This document shows, one piece after another, positions 63,012-64,000 of a stretch of DNA of 64,000 bases. Location of the stretch: assembly GCF_001563665.1 (NCBI RefSeq), contig NZ_KQ961867.1, positions 27,191 to 91,190 of the forward strand. Direction: 5' to 3'. Origin of the DNA: Gardnerella vaginalis. Lineage in GTDB: Bacteria > Actinomycetota > Actinomycetes > Actinomycetales > Bifidobacteriaceae. Made by a program: the position numbers and the translations under genes. Within the stretch, counting starts at the first letter, position 1; each line of letters starts with the position of its first letter. A model generated the notes under the pieces. The model had not been told where the DNA came from. It made no database searches and saw only the letters and a list, made by a program, of their open reading frames with translations.

Positions 63012-64000
63012 TTAAAATGTGCGAACATTATAGAAATTATTTAGTTCTTTCATATAACGTCCTGTTCCAGAAATATCACCTCTTGTTCCAATTGTGAATC
63101 CTGGGAATCTGTTCATGCGCGATTCAAAGTAGCTACGAGATCCATGTCCTTCGTATGAACGACCTATGCTAATAGCTCCTGCAAAATTGCCAACAGAACG
63201 TATTACTCTATCGTTATCAACTTTGTAGTGAACTGCATAACCTTCTTGAGTTAGACGATTTCCAGTTTTTGCAACTTCACGAAGCCAGCGGTTGAAAATA
63301 TTTCCCCAAATTTGTGGAGCGTTGAAAGTGTAAATCTTTCTAATCCAAGGATATCCCTTGCCTTTAGCGCGAATTAAAGCGCGTTGTGCCAAATATCCGC
63401 CGAGAGAATGACCTGTAATGTACAAGTTGCTAACAGTGTTTTCGCGTCCATAGCGTTCCATTAGATTCTCAACATCGCGAGCTTGATCCGGATTGTGCCC
63501 AACAGCTATTGCAAAGTCATCGTCATAATCATTGAATTGCGAAGTTCCGCGAATTGCGAGAACTTGGACTGTTCCTTGTTCAAGGAATGGATAAGGGTTT
63601 ATATTTTCAAACAATACGGCATCAAATCCGCCCCTATAATGGTATGTTTCCTTGACTTTCCAGAATGGAGCTATTTCATTGTGAATCAGACGATACTCGT
63701 TGCGATTTCTATAAACATCGTGAAGTGGTCTTGTGTAATCAAGAACTTTTTTAATGTAATCATCGTTTCTGTAAGAAAGCTCAGAAAATAGCGTCATATC
63801 TCGAGCGCTAATATCCCATCGTAACGGATTCTTGTCTTCGTTATCTGGGATACCATCTCCATCCGTATCGTTAATTTTTGGATGAGAATTGTATCCGTAA
63901 TAAGTTTTGCAATTTTTTGTGTAAGTATAAATTTCTTGACTGTTAGTTAAACCATCGCCATCCAAATCTTCATTAGGATTAAGAGGTTTTTTATGGAATA
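63012..64000 (-). CDS. Lipase-like protein with thrombospondin type 3 repeats (5' end outside window)
   Basis: The frame is open to the right edge of the window, so only the C-terminal about 330 residues are seen. It begins with Ca2+-binding thrombospondin-type-3 repeats (DLDGDGLTNSQEI, DTDGDGIPDNEDKNP). An alpha/beta-hydrolase of the class 3 lipase type follows, with the nucleophile serine in ITGHSLGGYLAQRA and landmarks VQVLAIRGTSQFNDYDDDF and YTFNAPQIWG. Aspartate in KVDNDRVIRSVG and histidine in YEGHGSRSY are the likely rest of the triad. Such proteins are secreted; a signal peptide would be upstream. Substrate is unknown. Confidence 0.85.
   Translation of the reverse strand, partial: FHKKPLNPNEDLDGDGLTNSQEIYTYTKNCKTYYGYNSHPKINDTDGDGIPDNEDKNPLRWDISARDMTLFSELSYRNDDYIKKVLDYTRPLHDVYRNRNEYRLIHNEIAPFWKVKETYHYRGGFDAVLFENINPYPFLEQGTVQVLAIRGTSQFNDYDDDFAIAVGHNPDQARDVENLMERYGRENTVSNLYITGHSLGGYLAQRALIRAKGKGYPWIRKIYTFNAPQIWGNIFNRWLREVAKTGNRLTQEGYAVHYKVDNDRVIRSVGNFAGAISIGRSYEGHGSRSYFESRMNRFPGFTIGTRGDISGTGRYMKELNNFYNVRTF

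Overview
This window is a chromosomal origin-of-replication region from an AT-rich member of the Bifidobacteriaceae, most likely Gardnerella. The actinobacterial assignment rests on gene order: rpmH, rnpA, yidD, yidC, jag and rsmG run on the minus strand, facing dnaA, dnaN, recF, dciA-like, gyrB and gyrA on the plus strand. These are followed by DUF3566, mscL and the fhaA-fhaB-pstP-rodA-pbpA-pknA-pknB cell-wall signalling cluster, with crgA, a DUF881 gene and a class E sortase close by. AT-rich codon use, phosphoenolpyruvate carboxylase and a glycogen phosphorylase fit Gardnerella better than most bifidobacteria. The species call is inference.

Layout. Positions 1-733 hold no convincing gene but three degenerate copies of a hairpin-containing repeat. 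Positions 734-4943 hold the minus-strand ribosome, RNase P and membrane-insertion operon, including rpmH. Positions 4944-8115 hold the dnaA promoter region, dnaA and the main DnaA-box cluster (oriC). Positions 8116-17665 carry replication and topology genes and mscL. Positions 18738-27833 carry the FHA, phosphatase, SEDS, PBP and Ser/Thr kinase operon, with start-stop overlaps between most neighbours. Positions 27886-33577 carry a THUMP-like methyltransferase, crgA, DUF881, sortase E and a zinc-ribbon/PASTA membrane protein. A second dense DnaA-box cluster follows at about 33.87-34.02 kb, far from dnaA.

Positions 34050-40458 carry a rhomboid protease, a small membrane protein, glgP, a sterol-carrier-family protein, a DUF3073 protein and trpS. 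Positions 40629-46573 hold an unfamiliar gene set: a hypothetical protein, then a tight run of a coiled-coil two-TM protein, a Q/Y/G/N/S-rich protein resembling the low-complexity domain of FUS, a small helical protein and a Ycf46-type AAA ATPase. This is the best candidate here for an undescribed system. Positions 46668-62433 carry a Thr/Ser exporter, ppc with a structured leader, carbonic anhydrase, a DUF318 permease with its TIGR03943 partner and a micro-ORF between them, a CNNM/CorC protein, dps, tRNA-Ile and tRNA-Ala, a P-type metal ATPase, fprA and htpX. tRNA-Gly(CCC) and a 5'-truncated (window-edge) thrombospondin-type-3/lipase protein close the window.

Two themes recur. Housekeeping proteins (RsmG, RnpA, DnaA, RecF, the P-type ATPase, RodA) carry Asn/Ser/Asp/Glu-rich insertions or tails. 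Intergenic DNA is full of short imperfect tandem duplications, as expected of replication slippage in an AT-rich genome. I saw no insertion sequence, prophage, CRISPR array or rRNA gene.
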